Shown: positions 41,642 to 54,800, counted from the first letter of the stretch. The stretch: DNA of 64,000 nucleotides from Paracyclopina nana (GCA_019096065.1 JAGUCH010000002.1:8568501-8632500), one strand, 5' to 3'. Notes: generated from the sequence alone by a model not told the origin. Made by a program: numbers and translations.

Positions 41642-44600
41642 TTAGGGCCAAGATGAGGCCATGGGGAGAGAGCGATCCTCCAAGACGTATTCGTCCCTCA
41701 AACCTCGCTCGAAGACCTCGTCCACACGATTATACGGGATCAGGTCGATGCGCCCGTCGGTGTCGTAGCACATCTCGATGTCGAAAGCCCCGAAATATTT
41801 TAAGCCCTTGAGGCTCATCGCCGTTGCGACCGTGGCTTCCTCCACTAGCCTTGCCCACGGGATCATCCCATACTTGGAGTCGAAGTGATGATCAGAATGA
41901 TGCCCGATCTCATCGCAAAAGGCGCAAACCTTGAGCACGCGGCCGCACGCCATAACAGTGTGGCCGTCCTCGTCGCAAGTGGGAAGGGCACAGTGGAGCG
42001 GAGCGGTGCAGGTTGCCTCCAGGTGATCAAGGCTGCCGCACTTAGCGCAGTAGTGTGGGCAGCTTCTTCCAATGGTGCGCTTGATCAAGGCGTAGGCAAG
42101 GTGGCTGAAGTTAGCCCGGTGGGGAGGCTTGCCAAGCAGGCAAGTGAAGGCTTTCGCCAGACGGCTGTCCACGTTGTGGAGGTCAATCCGGTACGGCCTG
42201 CCCATCCTCCAGTACCTGCGCGTCGCTTTCGGGCTGTTGACGCTCATGGCGGAGGCGGCCTCGAGAAACAGGAACTCGGCCTTAATCTGGTCTTCCTCGA
42301 ACATCGTGCCGCCCTTGATCCAGTCGCTCCTATTTAGAGGCTGGAAATCGCGGCCTCCTCGACGCAGTTGTCCCACGCCACCTCTCTCGCGCACTCGGTC
42401 ACACAGCAGATGAGCGTGCCTCCAGACATCGGCTTTGCCAGAGTAGCCATGCCTGACGAGGCCCTTGACCGTGGTGTAAATCACCAAACCGATGGCGGCC
42501 ACGTGCTGCAACCAGAGAAAGTGGTGCATGTCATCCGTCCAGTCACAAGGGTCGCGGGAGAAGTCCATCGTCCTCTTGTTGGCCTCGAAGACTCGTTGGT
42601 CCGGATGAAGGGGCGGGAGCGGTGACAATTTCTTGCCTTTCATCCTCGGGACTCTGTGGAGGCCAATTCGACCTGCCACATACGTCAAGCCGGTGTGAGG
42701 CTGATCCAGCTCTTCCTGGGGGAAGGCCACCAAGGCCAAGACGTTGGCATCCACTCGGCCGCGAACCTTCCAGCCAAGTTGCTCGAAGCGGCACTCGTCC
42801 ATCACGTTGAACCCCACGACCCGAATCTTCTCGTCGGCGAGCATATCCAGGACGACCTGAGGCACTGCCGCCCCAAACTTCCGGCCGTTGCTGCCCTCGC
42901 TCAGTCCGTGGACGACCAGCAAATGGCCCTTGACGCCGAAAGTGACGGCTGTGTAACAGCCTTCGGGTGATTTGCGGCACCCTTTCGGGATCAGGCCTCT
43001 GGCCTCCAAAGCCTCGTAGGTCCACGGCTCAAAGTGGCAAGTCATCACTCCTCCGCCGTCGGCTGCACGGAAAAAGCCGGCCTTTTTCAGCCTGGCTTCC
43101 ACAGACGGCCACTGCGAGTCTCGAGTCAGGTGGAACACCGACTTGCCTCCCCTTGCACGACTATCAAGGGGCCCCTGGCCGAAATCGACGTCCTCCTGGG
43201 CGTCCTCCAAGGCATAGACGTCGTAGCAGTTGCTGCCCCCGTGTCTTCTCTGTATTTCCAAGAGGAACGGCGGCTCCGGCATGTGGGAGAGGCATGCCTC
43301 ACGCGGGCAATCGACCTCGACTTTGCCCTCTAAGTGAGCCTGGGCAGCCATACAAGGAGGGTCGTCCGTAGGTTTCCCCGTGGCCTCGATAGGAATCCAG
43401 AAGGATGCTTGGGGCAGCTCTCCATATTGAGGGTCGACCTCGATGTCGGACGCGAGATGATCGCGGCCTTCGGCATCTCCACCGTGCTTCGCGAAGCTGC
43501 GCCAATAGCGCTCCACGAACTCTGGAACACTGGCCTCGGTGATTTGACCTCCATAACAGGCCAAGATGGAGGCTATTCCGACATCAGTGGTCTCCGATAT
43601 GGCTCCTTTCATCTTGCTTCCATAAAAGGAGCGAGCCAACGACTTCCGAAGCTGCCAGGATTCCCAGGCCGACTGCCTGGCCTCGCCGATCAAGGGCGGG
43701 GGATTGAAGGCCTTTTGGCCACTCCTCCCGGCTACCAACGTTTGTTTGTCGTAGGCGTCATACACGTCAAACAATTTTTCGTGGCAGCACTTCATGACGG
43801 TCTTGGGGGTGTAACCCATGGCCAGCAGGGCCACCCTGGTGGCGTCGTGCTTTTCAGCCACGACGCAAGCGATCGCTCGCTGCTCCTCGGTCCGAAATTC
43901 CTTGACTCCACGAGGCCCATAGTCCATGGAGTGAGCCAGGAAGGACACCTTGGGGTCGGCATAGTGCTCCATGATCACGGGCGCGGTCATGACGCCCAAG
44001 ACTTGGTCCTCGCACAGCATCAGCCTGGCTCCGTGGGCAGCCCGAATGCCGCGAATGGCCTCCTCGATGTCCAGCAGCCTTTCGGCGTAGTGGTTGGGAA
44101 ACTCGCCTGAAATTATGAGGCCAACACGGTCAACTATGACGCTCGATATGCATGAAGATTTTTGACTAGAAACTGAAGCTGTCGACACCCCGACTTCGAC
44201 TGCAGGCCCAGCAGCGGCCTCATTTATGGTAGAGGCCGTAAGGTCTAATCTAGGGGCCTTATGACGATTCTCAGGTAGCGGGGTGGACTGCATTCGTCTT
44301 TTGACAGCGGGCGAGACTTTTCCCCGGGCATTGACATCGCGGGCGGCTGAAGCAGAGGGGCTGAGCGGGTCGTCATCCAGTAGCGCAAAATCAGCCTCGT
44401 CCACGCAAACTCCCTCCCATTCCATGTCATCCCTACTGCCTAATAGCTCAGCTGTCGCGGAGTCATCCTGATCTACTAGGAGAGCTTGACCCTCCAAACT
44501 TGCCCCTTCCTGCCTACCGCTAAAACTATGTTTACCTCGAGATAATGTTTGGCCTCGAAGCAAACTTTCGTCTTTCGACGGCTGGCTGGCTCCAGTGGCA

Positions 44601-45820
44601 TCCAACGGCTCGATGGGCGGCGGCAACCCGCTAGGAGCGTCCGCCATCTCCACGTCGTTCGGCGGTCCTTCAGGCTCTTCTTGGAAGCTGAGGTTGATCA
44701 ACGGAGTATCCGGGTCCCCCATCGCTGGAGACGCGCCAAACCCGACCAAATTTCCCGTCGGGGCGTCGGTGAGAAGGTCGACGACCACTCCGTCGTCCGC
44801 GACCTCGGACACGGCCTCCACGCTGCGGTGGCTCGGAGCATCCACCTCGGCAAGTTGAGCCAACGAGACGTCGGGGTTGTTGGCCGCGCTGCCGGCCTCG
44901 GCCACTTCGACGAACGGGGAGAAGCCCACGATCTTCCTGGTGGTCGCTCCACCCTCCAAATCGATCCTCCTGGCCTCCCAGGCGGCCTCCCGCAAAGTTT
45001 GCGGACCCACCGTTGGCGTTGAAGACCGAACCGCGGATGAGCCGTCGATCGGCGGCTTGGGCGTCGGCGGCCTCGAAGTCAGCGAGGAGCGCAGCACTCC
45101 GCGGAAACTCGGCGGAGGTCCAGGCCCTGGCCTCACCGCAGGTCCAAGGGGGACTCGAGGTGGCGGCGGCGTGGCCGACCTCAAAAAGGTCGACGGCTTG
45201 GGAGGCCTCTCCGGCGACATGGAGCGCGACCTCGGAGGTACGGCTCGAACGCCGATCGGTCCGTACGGCCCCATGATGGCTACGCCCACGGACACATAAG
45301 GTTGCGCCCTTACTGCGCGCGAATCCTCGAGCACGGCGGCCGTGTTCGTCAAGGCAGCCTCCAACCCTAGGACGAGTTCTTCGTCGGTGAGGGAGGACGC
45401 GAGAGCCTTCACAGCGGACATTGCAAAGTTCACAATTACACTTGGTGCAAAATTCACGGTTTCACGCTGATCTCGTATCGATTTCTCGAAAAACTGACTG
45501 AGAATTCTCAGCTTGGAGAACTGCCGGAAAAGGATGCTGAGAGACCGCACTGGTTCAGCTGCCGTCTCTCTTGCCGCTAGGTTGCGGGGAAAAGCCGCGT
45601 TCTTTCCGCAATTTGACGAGTTTTCGTAAAAGCGTAAATAAAAACAACTACGCATCATCAGCTGCCGACTGTTGTGATCGGCCTCTGACCTCGTAAGACT
45701 TCTAAAAATTGTGCCTTTTTCGGCAGGATTACTCGTTGCGAGTAACCAAGTCAACCTTTTTAAAAGAGTGACTTTAGTCAATTTGTTAAAAGTGAGACTC
45801 ACAGTTGGGACAAGGTGCAT
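41642..45820 (-). CDS. BEL/Pao second ORF: zinc-knuckle protein with RNase D-like segment
   Basis: Stop-free frame of 1,392 codons whose first ATG overlaps the end of gag-pol by 22 nt. The first about 133 codons look non-coding and the GC content jumps at Met 45421 (MSAVKALASSLTDEELVLGL), so the real protein may be 1,259 aa. From that Met: Pro/Ser-rich N-terminal third; a globular middle. About residues 800-930 resemble a DEDD 3'-5' exonuclease fold (VVLDMLADEKIRVVGFNVMD, then FEQLGWKVRGRVDANVLAL, then LTYVAGRIGL), but the first DxE motif is not visible. A CCHC knuckle (C-x2-C-x4-H-x4-C) and further Cys/His clusters follow near 1,125-1,180. No signal peptide or transmembrane segment, so it is not an envelope gene. 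Its role is unknown; RNA binding is the safe inference. Confidence 0.8.
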   Translation of the reverse strand: MHLVPTVSLTFNKLTKVTLLKRLTWLLATSNPAEKGTIFRSLTRSEADHNSRQLMMRSCFYLRFYENSSNCGKNAAFPRNLAARETAAEPVRSLSILFRQFSKLRILSQFFEKSIRDQRETVNFAPSVIVNFAMSAVKALASSLTDEELVLGLEAALTNTAAVLEDSRAVRAQPYVSVGVAIMGPYGPIGVRAVPPRSRSMSPERPPKPSTFLRSATPPPPRVPLGPAVRPGPGPPPSFRGVLRSSLTSRPPTPKPPIDGSSAVRSSTPTVGPQTLREAAWEARRIDLEGGATTRKIVGFSPFVEVAEAGSAANNPDVSLAQLAEVDAPSHRSVEAVSEVADDGVVVDLLTDAPTGNLVGFGASPAMGDPDTPLINLSFQEEPEGPPNDVEMADAPSGLPPPIEPLDATGASQPSKDESLLRGQTLSRGKHSFSGRQEGASLEGQALLVDQDDSATAELLGSRDDMEWEGVCVDEADFALLDDDPLSPSASAARDVNARGKVSPAVKRRMQSTPLPENRHKAPRLDLTASTINEAAAGPAVEVGVSTASVSSQKSSCISSVIVDRVGLIISGEFPNHYAERLLDIEEAIRGIRAAHGARLMLCEDQVLGVMTAPVIMEHYADPKVSFLAHSMDYGPRGVKEFRTEEQRAIACVVAEKHDATRVALLAMGYTPKTVMKCCHEKLFDVYDAYDKQTLVAGRSGQKAFNPPPLIGEARQSAWESWQLRKSLARSFYGSKMKGAISETTDVGIASILACYGGQITEASVPEFVERYWRSFAKHGGDAEGRDHLASDIEVDPQYGELPQASFWIPIEATGKPTDDPPCMAAQAHLEGKVEVDCPREACLSHMPEPPFLLEIQRRHGGSNCYDVYALEDAQEDVDFGQGPLDSRARGGKSVFHLTRDSQWPSVEARLKKAGFFRAADGGGVMTCHFEPWTYEALEARGLIPKGCRKSPEGCYTAVTFGVKGHLLVVHGLSEGSNGRKFGAAVPQVVLDMLADEKIRVVGFNVMDECRFEQLGWKVRGRVDANVLALVAFPQEELDQPHTGLTYVAGRIGLHRVPRMKGKKLSPLPPLHPDQRVFEANKRTMDFSRDPCDWTDDMHHFLWLQHVAAIGLVIYTTVKGLVRHGYSGKADVWRHAHLLCDRVRERGGVGQLRRGGRDFQPLNRSDWIKGGTMFEEDQIKAEFLFLEAASAMSVNSPKATRRYWRMGRPYRIDLHNVDSRLAKAFTCLLGKPPHRANFSHLAYALIKRTIGRSCPHYCAKCGSLDHLEATCTAPLHCALPTCDEDGHTVMACGRVLKVCAFCDEIGHHSDHHFDSKYGMIPWARLVEEATVATAMSLKGLKYFGAFDIEMCYDTDGRIDLIPYNRVDEVFERGLRDEYVLEDRSLPMASSWP

Positions 45821-48800
45821 AGCCCCGCGAACACGGTCTCCAGTTTGTCTTCGTGTTCGCCATTTGTACAGGCTCTTGTTTCCTTTTTCTTGACCTTTCC
45901 CTGGATTTTTCTCTTTTCAGAGCTCTCAGTGGCCAGGGAAGTACCACGCGATTTCAGATCCGGCTCCAGCTTGGCGAGATGCAAGGCCAAAGAATCTTGC
46001 GTTTGCAGTTCTTGCTGCAATCGTTCCAGATCAGCCCAACCTTCATCAGACCGCAGTTCTTGAAGCTTAGGAGCTTCCTTCCACCTGTTTCTGGGCCACT
46101 TGATCATCTGGTCCGACTCTCTGAAGACCTCCAAAGGTATTAAATCCTGCGTGGCTCTCTCGTAGATAACAGGCAGTTTTTCTTCCTCTTTAGGTCCTGG
46201 TGGGATCATCTTGACGAAAGCTCGCCTTACTTCGCCATCCTGGTCGGGAACGACCTTTTCTATGATTCCGAGAGGCCAGTAATAGCGCCTTTCGGCCATT
46301 CGTTGGTCGAGCACAGCCACCACGTCCCCCTTTCGGAGGGTTTCTCGATATTGCGTCCACTTAGGCATCTTTTTGAGCTTTGTGATGAGCTCTTCAGCAA
46401 AAAATTCCCACATGCGCTGCAGCACAGCGTCCAATAATGCGTATCTCTTTTCTAGAGTCTGAATGGCTGCCTTGTCAATCACGGGCAAGGCGTCACCGGG
46501 AGGCCCTCGGGTCAGGAAGTGGTTAGGCGTGACAAAGTGCCCGTCCACTTCTCCTATTGGTCGTCCATTGACGAACCCTTCGGCTTTGATCATGATGTAA
46601 CGAAAATCTTCTACAGGAGTGACCTTTCGGTAAAACTCTCTGTAGAAAGCTCGCTTGAAGATCTTAATCCCGGCCTCCGCGAGACCGTTGAAATGCGGGG
46701 CCCAGGGGGGGGATAGAGACCACTCGACGATCCCGATGTGACCTCCAAACTGTCGTACTCGATCCCAGTCAACGGTGAGAAGTCTTTCTTTGAGTTCTGA
46801 GTAGCGTGGATTACTTCGAAGGTCTTCCCGACAGCCGATGAAATTGGACCCGTTGTCTGACCTCAGCGCATAAGGGCAGCCTCTTCGGGATACAAAAAGC
46901 TCAATAGCGCGCATGAGAGATTCGGAAGATATGTCAACCACTTCCTCGCAATGAATGGCCTTGCTGTGAGCGCAGATGAATACGATTACATACATCTTGT
47001 AGCTATCCCGACCAAAAGTGGTGGAGAAGGGCCCACACATATCGACACTGGTATAACGGAAGGGCAAAAACTCTGTGATGGGTATGGCGTGCGGGGGAAG
47101 AAGGCCCATGTGAGGAGGGGCCTGCTTGGCAACCCACCTGACGCACATAGCGCATTCCTTGAGGATGGTCCTAATGACATTCTTGGCGCCAGGTAACCAG
47201 TAATTTTTCTGAGCCTCAGTCAAGTATCGGTTCCGCCCATAGCCGTGCCCGAGTTCCTGATGGACATCTTGCAAGATCAATCTACGAGCATACCCTGGCA
47301 CAATGAGCTGACGCCTTCCAACCCAAACTGCTGTGGTGGCGTCCAATCTTCCCTTGGTGCGGATTTCTCCATTGGCGCCAATGTAAGGATCCAATGGTCC
47401 TAATTTGGAGCCCTTCGGCCACTCTCCACTGGCCAGGAAAGAATCAATCTCAGGGCCGTACGCATTTTGTTGGATCCACAAGACTAACAATTCTTCGACC
47501 CTTTCGAACTCAGTGGTTCCAGCTCGACCTGTTGGAATTTCTTCCCAAGGCTTGTCTTCCTTGAGCTTAAACCTTTCGGCCACACAAAGGGCGCGAACCA
47601 TTCTTTTCCACGAGGAAAAATCCTCCATTTTTACGGGACAAGGGCTCACCCGCGCTTGCGTCCAAGCTTCTACCACGTCAGCGGAAGGCCTCAGATATTC
47701 GGGGATGGTGTACCTGCCGAGTTGCTCGAATGTGGCCAGCATGACTAATTTCTTTACCGCTTTCTTTCCAGCCTTGATGGTGGCGCCTGGTACCTTACGA
47801 AGTTTCATGTACCCATCGATGGCGGCCTTTTCATCGTCTGTCACTGTGGGCACCCATTTTGGCCAATCCTTTTCAGGTCCTCTTAGAAAGGCTGGACCGT
47901 GAAGCCAAGTGTCGCTCGAGGCCAGCTCCTCAATGGACATTCCACGAGTGATATAGTCGGCCACATTGACCCTGCCAGGTACGTGCTTCCACAAGTGCTT
48001 TTGGGTCGAGTCAAAGATTGCTGTGACTCTCCTAGCTACATAGCCTCGCCAGTTTCCTGCAGGCTTGCATATCCAGGTTAGCGCACACTGGGAGTCAGTC
48101 CATAGTGTGACGCTATCCACGTGCTCCAAGGACTTTTCCAAATCAAAGCACAGCTCGGAGCCGAGCACGCATCCATTCAACTCCATTTCTGGCATCGAGC
48201 GAATCTGACGAAGTGATGCCAAGTTCAATCGAGCTGCCATAAGCACGCAGTCGACTCCGCCTCCTGGATAAACTGACCTTATGTATGCTGAGGCTCCCTT
48301 GGCGACCTCGCTGGCATCGGTGAAGATGTGCATTTCTACCCGCTCGGCAAACCTGCATCGGACGGCCCTGGGCAGACGGAACAACTCAATGGCTTTCACC
48401 TGCCTGACGTAATCTCGCCATTCCTTGAGGATCTCTTCCATCTCCGGATGATCCACCATTTCCAGGGCAGTATCCCATTCGATTTCGAACAGCATTTTGA
48501 GCTGCCAAACCCGCTGTATGAGCCTTTTCCCTTTCAGGATGAATGGCGACAGAAGATTCAATGGATCATGCAAACGAGGTACGAATTGTGCCATCATCCT
48601 CATCGTAAGAGGTGCTTGGCACATGAACTCTGCGTCCGGAGGTTGGAACACGATTTGGTCTCCGATGCAGTCGACGTACATCCCCAGTGCTTTGGTGACA
48701 TCGGCGTCCTCCGCTTGAACTTGAAATCCGGGTAAGATTAGATCTTGGTCCACATCAAATAACGCTTCTGGGCAGCTACTGCCCCATTTGCGGAATGGCA

Positions 48801-51800
48801 TCGATCCGGCCTCGCCCACTTCTAGGATCTGCTTAATGGCCTCTTTGGCCTCTCCGGCGTCCTCTACGGATGCAAAAACGTCGTCAACATATAAAAACTT
48901 GTCGAGGATCCGAAAGGCCTGAGGATGCGAGTCCTGAAACTTAGAGATGTGGTGTTTCATCGCAAATGTGGCCATGCAGGGTGCGGAGGCCGTCCCAAAA
49001 ACCACCGAGGTTGCCTCATAATGCACTCCTTGCCAGATGAAGCGGTGGTAAGGTCTGGATGCTGGGTCGAGTTTGAAGCGCAAGAACATTTTCGATATGT
49101 CAGCGACAAGCATGACTGGCTTTTCGCGAGCTCCTACCAGAATTTCAAACACGTTGCGTTGTAGTTTGGGCCCTGGCAATAGAGCATCATTGAGGCTTTT
49201 GCCGTAGTGCTTTCGCGCCCCATCGAACACGACTCTTACTGGCATCGACGGTTTGTCCGGCCTTTCGACCAACAGCCAGTCCAGGTAATTACAATCTTCA
49301 TCTAAGTTATCAACAAGAGGGTCGAGTACTCTTATGAAACCCAACCTAAGCCATTCTAGAATTTCTTCCGTGGCTTTGTTATAGGTCTCCTCATCGTAAA
49401 GAAAAAGCTTCCTCTCCAAGCAGGCAGTCGACTTCAGGACCCTCAACCTGTTGCAGGTGAACCGTGGCTCGCCGTCCTTCCACATTGGGCTCATTTGATA
49501 AGATCTGTCGCTCAGCTGGGTTATAGTATTGACCAAGATATCGAGGGCCTTTTGATCATTTATGCTGAGGGTGGGAGCCTCTTCCACCTGAGGGCGGTCA
49601 AACTCCCACATGGCTTGAAGACTCTCAATAGGCGGACCAGACTTTTGATGACACTGGTCGCACACCATCACTCCCGGTGGTTCCTGGCTTTCCCAGTCTC
49701 GAGTTGACGCCATGGCGGCGAATGCGACGACTTTTTCCTTGCCACTTTGGCCAGCAGTCGGGTCATAATAGGTAAGAACCTTTCCCAGTTCACATTCATA
49801 GACGTAAGGCTCACCGTCCTTGTGATGCAGGACTTTGGTGGGCATGATGAGGTTAAAGCAGTCAAGTCCCAATAAAATGTCTGGGTGCGGGTTTCTGGCA
49901 TACGTCGGCAAGTCAAAATCTTTCAAATTTTTGAATTTTTGCTTTAACTTGTGAATCGGAGGCGTGTTAATCGATGAGGGCAGCTCTGTGAGGGTGTGTA
50001 CTGGTAGGTCATGATGCTTATCTCCCCCCACTGCTTTAACCCTCAGAGTGACCAACCTACTTGGCAAGTTTAGGGTCGTTGCGATCATTTTCAAAGTTTG
50101 ATCATCTTTGGGCCCTTTCAGGCCCAATTTCGTAGCTAGATTATCGGTGACCATTGACAATTGAGCCCCGGTGTCCAGGAAGGCATTCGCTTTTACGAAC
50201 TGCCCCGTTTCAGGGTTCGCAACCATGATAGGAACCACGCAAAAACTTAGCAAGCCTTCTTCTGCCGTTGCGAGGCAGTTGACATTTTCGTGGGGGGTTT
50301 CCAACTTAATGGGGTCGATTTCATCCCAGCCGTCAGGGTCCCTTTCAGGTAATGGCTCTGGTGCCATACACATGGCTTCATTGGGGTCCCCCGTGGCAAC
50401 GTTGGCGACGATTTTTGAGTTTTCAGATGTTAGAGGCTGATCGTATCCTGATCTGCCTCCCCCCTTTGCATTGGTGCTTTGCCCCGTGAAGAGGCTAGTT
50501 GTTGCAACCACTGGCTTTTTGACCATAAGCATCGCCACTCTTTTTTCAAGTTCTTCTAACCTTTCTTTTTGAGGATCTGATTCCTTTTTTGCAGGTTCCT
50601 TGTCTTTGTTCTTGGAGTTCCAGGCGTCATGGAGGAGATAGTGATGAGTTTTTGAGCCGCACTCTTTGCAAGTCCAGTTTTTGCGGCACTCGTATACGTT
50701 GTGTACTCCTCCCAGGCAACGGAAACACGCTTTGAAGTCTCTGGCCTTTTTCAGCCGACCCACCCCGTGCATTGCCAGTAGATGTGGACAATTGTACAGC
50801 ATGTGCTCGTTCGTGTCGCATTCGGGACATTTTGTGAAGTACCTTTGGTCTCCGCGAGCAACTGACATGATTGTGACAACTCCTCCTTCATCAATGACAG
50901 GTAACTCTTCCACTTCAAGTTCGACAGCGTGTATCATTTTAGGTGGTGGAGTTGTTGAGGCGTATGACGGTTGTGGTTGACTTAGCGTCGACTGTGATGC
51001 CATGTGGTTAAATGCGACTGGTTGAGGCCACTGGCGAACATCATTGTGAGGCGGCTCGTCAGGGTAGCGATCCTGATTGTCAGGTAGCGCATTCGACGCT
51101 TGAAAAGCGTGAACGTTTTTTGCTGCTGCCTTTTTTGATCTTTCAGCCCTAGCGGTCTTGCCATAGCCCTGGCATCTTTCGATGCGCTGGTGATGAGCGG
51201 TCCAGTCGCGAAACAACTGGAAGGTCATGTGGGTCCTCTTCTCCGTCATGAGCAATTGGTTCACCATTACCTGGGTCGAAGGGGTAAGTTTGAGACTTCT
51301 AAATATGGTGCTGTCTTGTATGTCGCCGTGGTAGCTTCCGGAGTTCAATAAATGCTTGTGGATGCGATTGATTAACTTTCTAGCATTCATTACATTCTCC
51401 GGATCCGCCATATCAAGAGGAGAGAGTTCAGCGAGCTCCTGCATGAAATAGTCGAACTGCAGCTTGTCATTGCCAAACTCCCTTTCGAGAGACTCCAAGG
51501 CGTCGTAATACCCGTCTTCGTCTTTCGGGAATTCATCGACTAGATCTCCAGCAGGTCCCCCTTGGGTGCTGTCGAGCAGGCGTGCCCACTTCTCGCTGAT
51601 GGACATGGCTGCATCGCCGTGCACGAAAGAGCGGAACCGCTCCTTGAATCGGTAATACTCAGTTGGGTGCCAACCGTCGAATTTGGGTATTTCTACCTGG
51701 GAAAGTTTTAGACTTGATTTCCCATAGTAGTTCCTTGGTTCCCAAGGGATGTATGGCCAGTCCTCTTCCGCGTTGCCCCTGTTCCTAAATTCTGCCTCGG

Positions 51801-54800
51801 CAGGTTCGCCCCACCCGGTTGGGGCTCGAGGCCCTTGAGGCCTCTCGGGACGCCGCGGTGGAGCTCGACTTGGAGGGGGTCCTCGGGGAGGGTACTGCTG
51901 ATACGGATATGGCTGAACGTATTGATGAGTTCTTTGCCCTAGGGGTGGTTGTTGTCCAGCAGAAGGGTGCCCACGAGGATCGCTGCCATAGTCGTAGTTC
52001 CAGGGTTGCCCTTGGTTTTGCACGGCTGTGTGCGCCAGACCCAGCGAAGTCTGCATACCACTTGCAGTGACAAAGGGAAAGACATGAGGTTGTGCCGCGA
52101 CCCATGGAGGCTGACCTGTGTGAGGATCAACTCTCTGGGGTCCGCACTGAGGCTGCGGCTGAAATTGAGAGATGGGCGCATAGCTCTGTTGCGTTGGCCT
52201 GAATTCCGGCGCATCGGTCCTCAAGCTAGTATGCGTGACAATAGGGACTGCATGAGTCCAGGTTGGCAAGATCGTGGTTATTGGTGGCTGTCTTGATTGA
52301 GTGGTCGAGGTAGTAAAGCTTGATGTGCTTGGAGCCTGAATTGTAGGCGGTGGCCTCTGCTGATGCGACATTGGCATTTGAAACTGGTTGTTCCTTAGAG
52401 CAGAGGTCTGCTGTGCTTGCTCGTCAGTTAGCGCAGTTATCCACCCGTCTAGCTCGTTCTGCACATCCAGCGCCCTTCTCATGGTGCCCTCGTCGCACTC
52501 TGGTGGCGTTTCGTTGCATTCGACAATTCTGTCTCGAGCTTCCATGTAGGAGTTAATGATCTGGGTGAAGATCTGACGCTGCCACATAAGTCTTTCCATT
52601 GAAGCCCTTTCGGACAGCAGCAGCTCCACAGCTCGAATCCCGTCCTTTAGTAGATTGAGTTGCTCGGCGTAATGGAGGGCCACTTCCATAAAGTTCCTCC
52701 TAGTAGTGGTGCTGGCCACCGATTGCTGAGTTTCGTTAGAAGGGCCTTGGTGACTCTGTTGAGCCTGGTTGCCAGCGATGTCTTGGAGTTGGGGATTTGT
52801 CGTTTCATTTCTGAGCTGATGATATCTCATGGTTTCCTCTGGCCCTGCGTCTGGGTTCAGCCGTGGCGCTCTGACAGCCCGATGAATGCTCAAGGCACTG
52901 TCAATTTCTCCACTTCTAGCCCTGGGCAACTCGTTTATCCACAGACGAGTGGCGGGGAACATGGACTGCACATGGTCCAGATGGAATATTTCCATAGAGC
53001 TCCTCTTTAACAGCCTGACGCCCTGATTTCCACCTTTGAACTCGACCAAATAATTCCCAGTGAGGTTTCCCTCCTCGTCCCAATCTTGTGGTAGTGGAGT
53101 CCCTACAGTGTAATCGCCGGTCTGTTGTTGGGTTTCCGTAATGTCGGCGATTGACATCCCGTAGTACGTGACGTTGGCATTGGCGGATGCTGCGCTGATT
53201 GGTTGGCCTGTCATTTGCTGCCCTCCCATTGGCTGCTCGGACGCGCCGCCATTGTTGACGGGCGGTTGCGCAGCAGCTCCCGGTTGAGAAACTCTCGCAT
53301 TGTTTGCGTTGGCGGAGGCATTTCGGTCTCGCTCTCGGCTCTGCTGCTTGGCTGCAAACTCGTTCCTGAACTTGATCAAATCTTCGACGGAAAATAAGAG
53401 TTTCTGCACCCCATTGTAGCAGGTGGAGAACGACGATCGCAGTTGAGCCGAAGGTTCCAGTCTTGCTAGAACAACAGTCCTGTCATAGGATTGCCTGAGG
53501 CTGTTCAATTCCTTCAAATGACTCGTCAGGGTGTCCCTCGTGGCTGAGAGCTGCTCAGAGGTGGCTCTTTGTTGGCCTTCTAGCAGGGCTTTCCGCTGCT
53601 GAGTCACGTAGGGTAAGACTTCCTTGAATTTCCTTTGGAGCCTTTCGGTAATGGCAAGAGCCTCGCTTTGTGCGTTGCGCATCCCTTCTAGACCTGTTTG
53701 AGTCAATTTGGCTGAGTGAGGTCTAGACTTGGTCCCCCTTGGAGTGTATTCTCCTCCTCCGCTGGAGGTGGCCGCTCGGTACCTGCCTAGAGGAGCCTTT
53801 TCCTTGGGGTGCTTGATGCCTCGAACCGACGCTGCCTGTCCCTCTTGGCTTTGGTCGCTGGGAAAATTGATTGAGCCAGCCCCACTTCTGGCTCTGTCCC
53901 TGCTACGCTTCCTGCCAGGAGGTTGCAGGGCTGACCCGGCCATGAAGGGCCCACCCGAAGCCATGTCTCGGTCACCAGTTGTCTCATTTGCGGGCGCTTT
54001 TGCAATGGCTCCAGTCGAAGTAGCTCCAGCTGAAGTGGTTCCAGCCGAGCTTTCGCTCCCTGTAGTGGTTGGTGGCACCACTGAAATCATGGCCATAGAC
54101 CGTGGATCGGGAAACGGCGGCGCTAATCCGGATCCTTGCTGAGCCGCGTACTGAGGGTACATTTGAGGATTCATGAACATAGGATTCATCACGGGGTATG
54201 TCTGGCCTCCAGGACCAGGCATCATGTAACCTCCGTAGAACCCAGGGTACTGCAAGTACGGGAATTGCCCTTGAGGTTGCATCGTTTGATGTTGGGTTTG
54301 ACCCGAGAAATTGGCATCGTTTTGCCCTTGAGGCGCAGCAGCAGAGGTGGTGGCCACCTGCATGTCTGTATTACTGGACGAGACTGAAATTCCAGCCGCT
54401 CCAGATGCAGTAATCGGCGCGGAGGTCGTTACCTCCATCTGAGGGGCGGCAGAGGACATGCTTGATGCATCGGCATTTGAAGGGCCAGCTTGTTGAGAAG
54501 AATTAGGGTTTCCCCTCTCTTGGCTGCCTCCAAGGCTAGACAATATGTTTCGAGCTGCTCTCGAATTATCTGGCGTGCGATGCATTTCGTGTTCGAAGCT
54601 TGAAAACCCGTGAAAAGTTGAGGTCTCAGAAACAGCGTACAAGGGATCTCTCGGTGTTTCCACCTCGAGGTAGCCAGAGCTCTGAAGAGAATCAGACGCG
54701 ATTGAAGCCGGCACGGCCGGAACAAGATCTTCTATCGGATCAGGGCCGTGCAATATCGTACGGCGAAACTCTTCTATTTCGTTAATCCACTGGTATGAGT

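Noticed and set aside
42543-45299. Numerous frames of 60-258 codons antisense to the retrotransposon's second ORF
   Set aside because: High GC content leaves few stops on the opposite strand; composition and lack of motifs mark them as shadows.
41642-45820. Envelope-like third gene of an infectious (errantivirus-like) BEL element
   Set aside because: No signal peptide, no transmembrane helix, no furin-like site; the visible features are intracellular (zinc knuckles).
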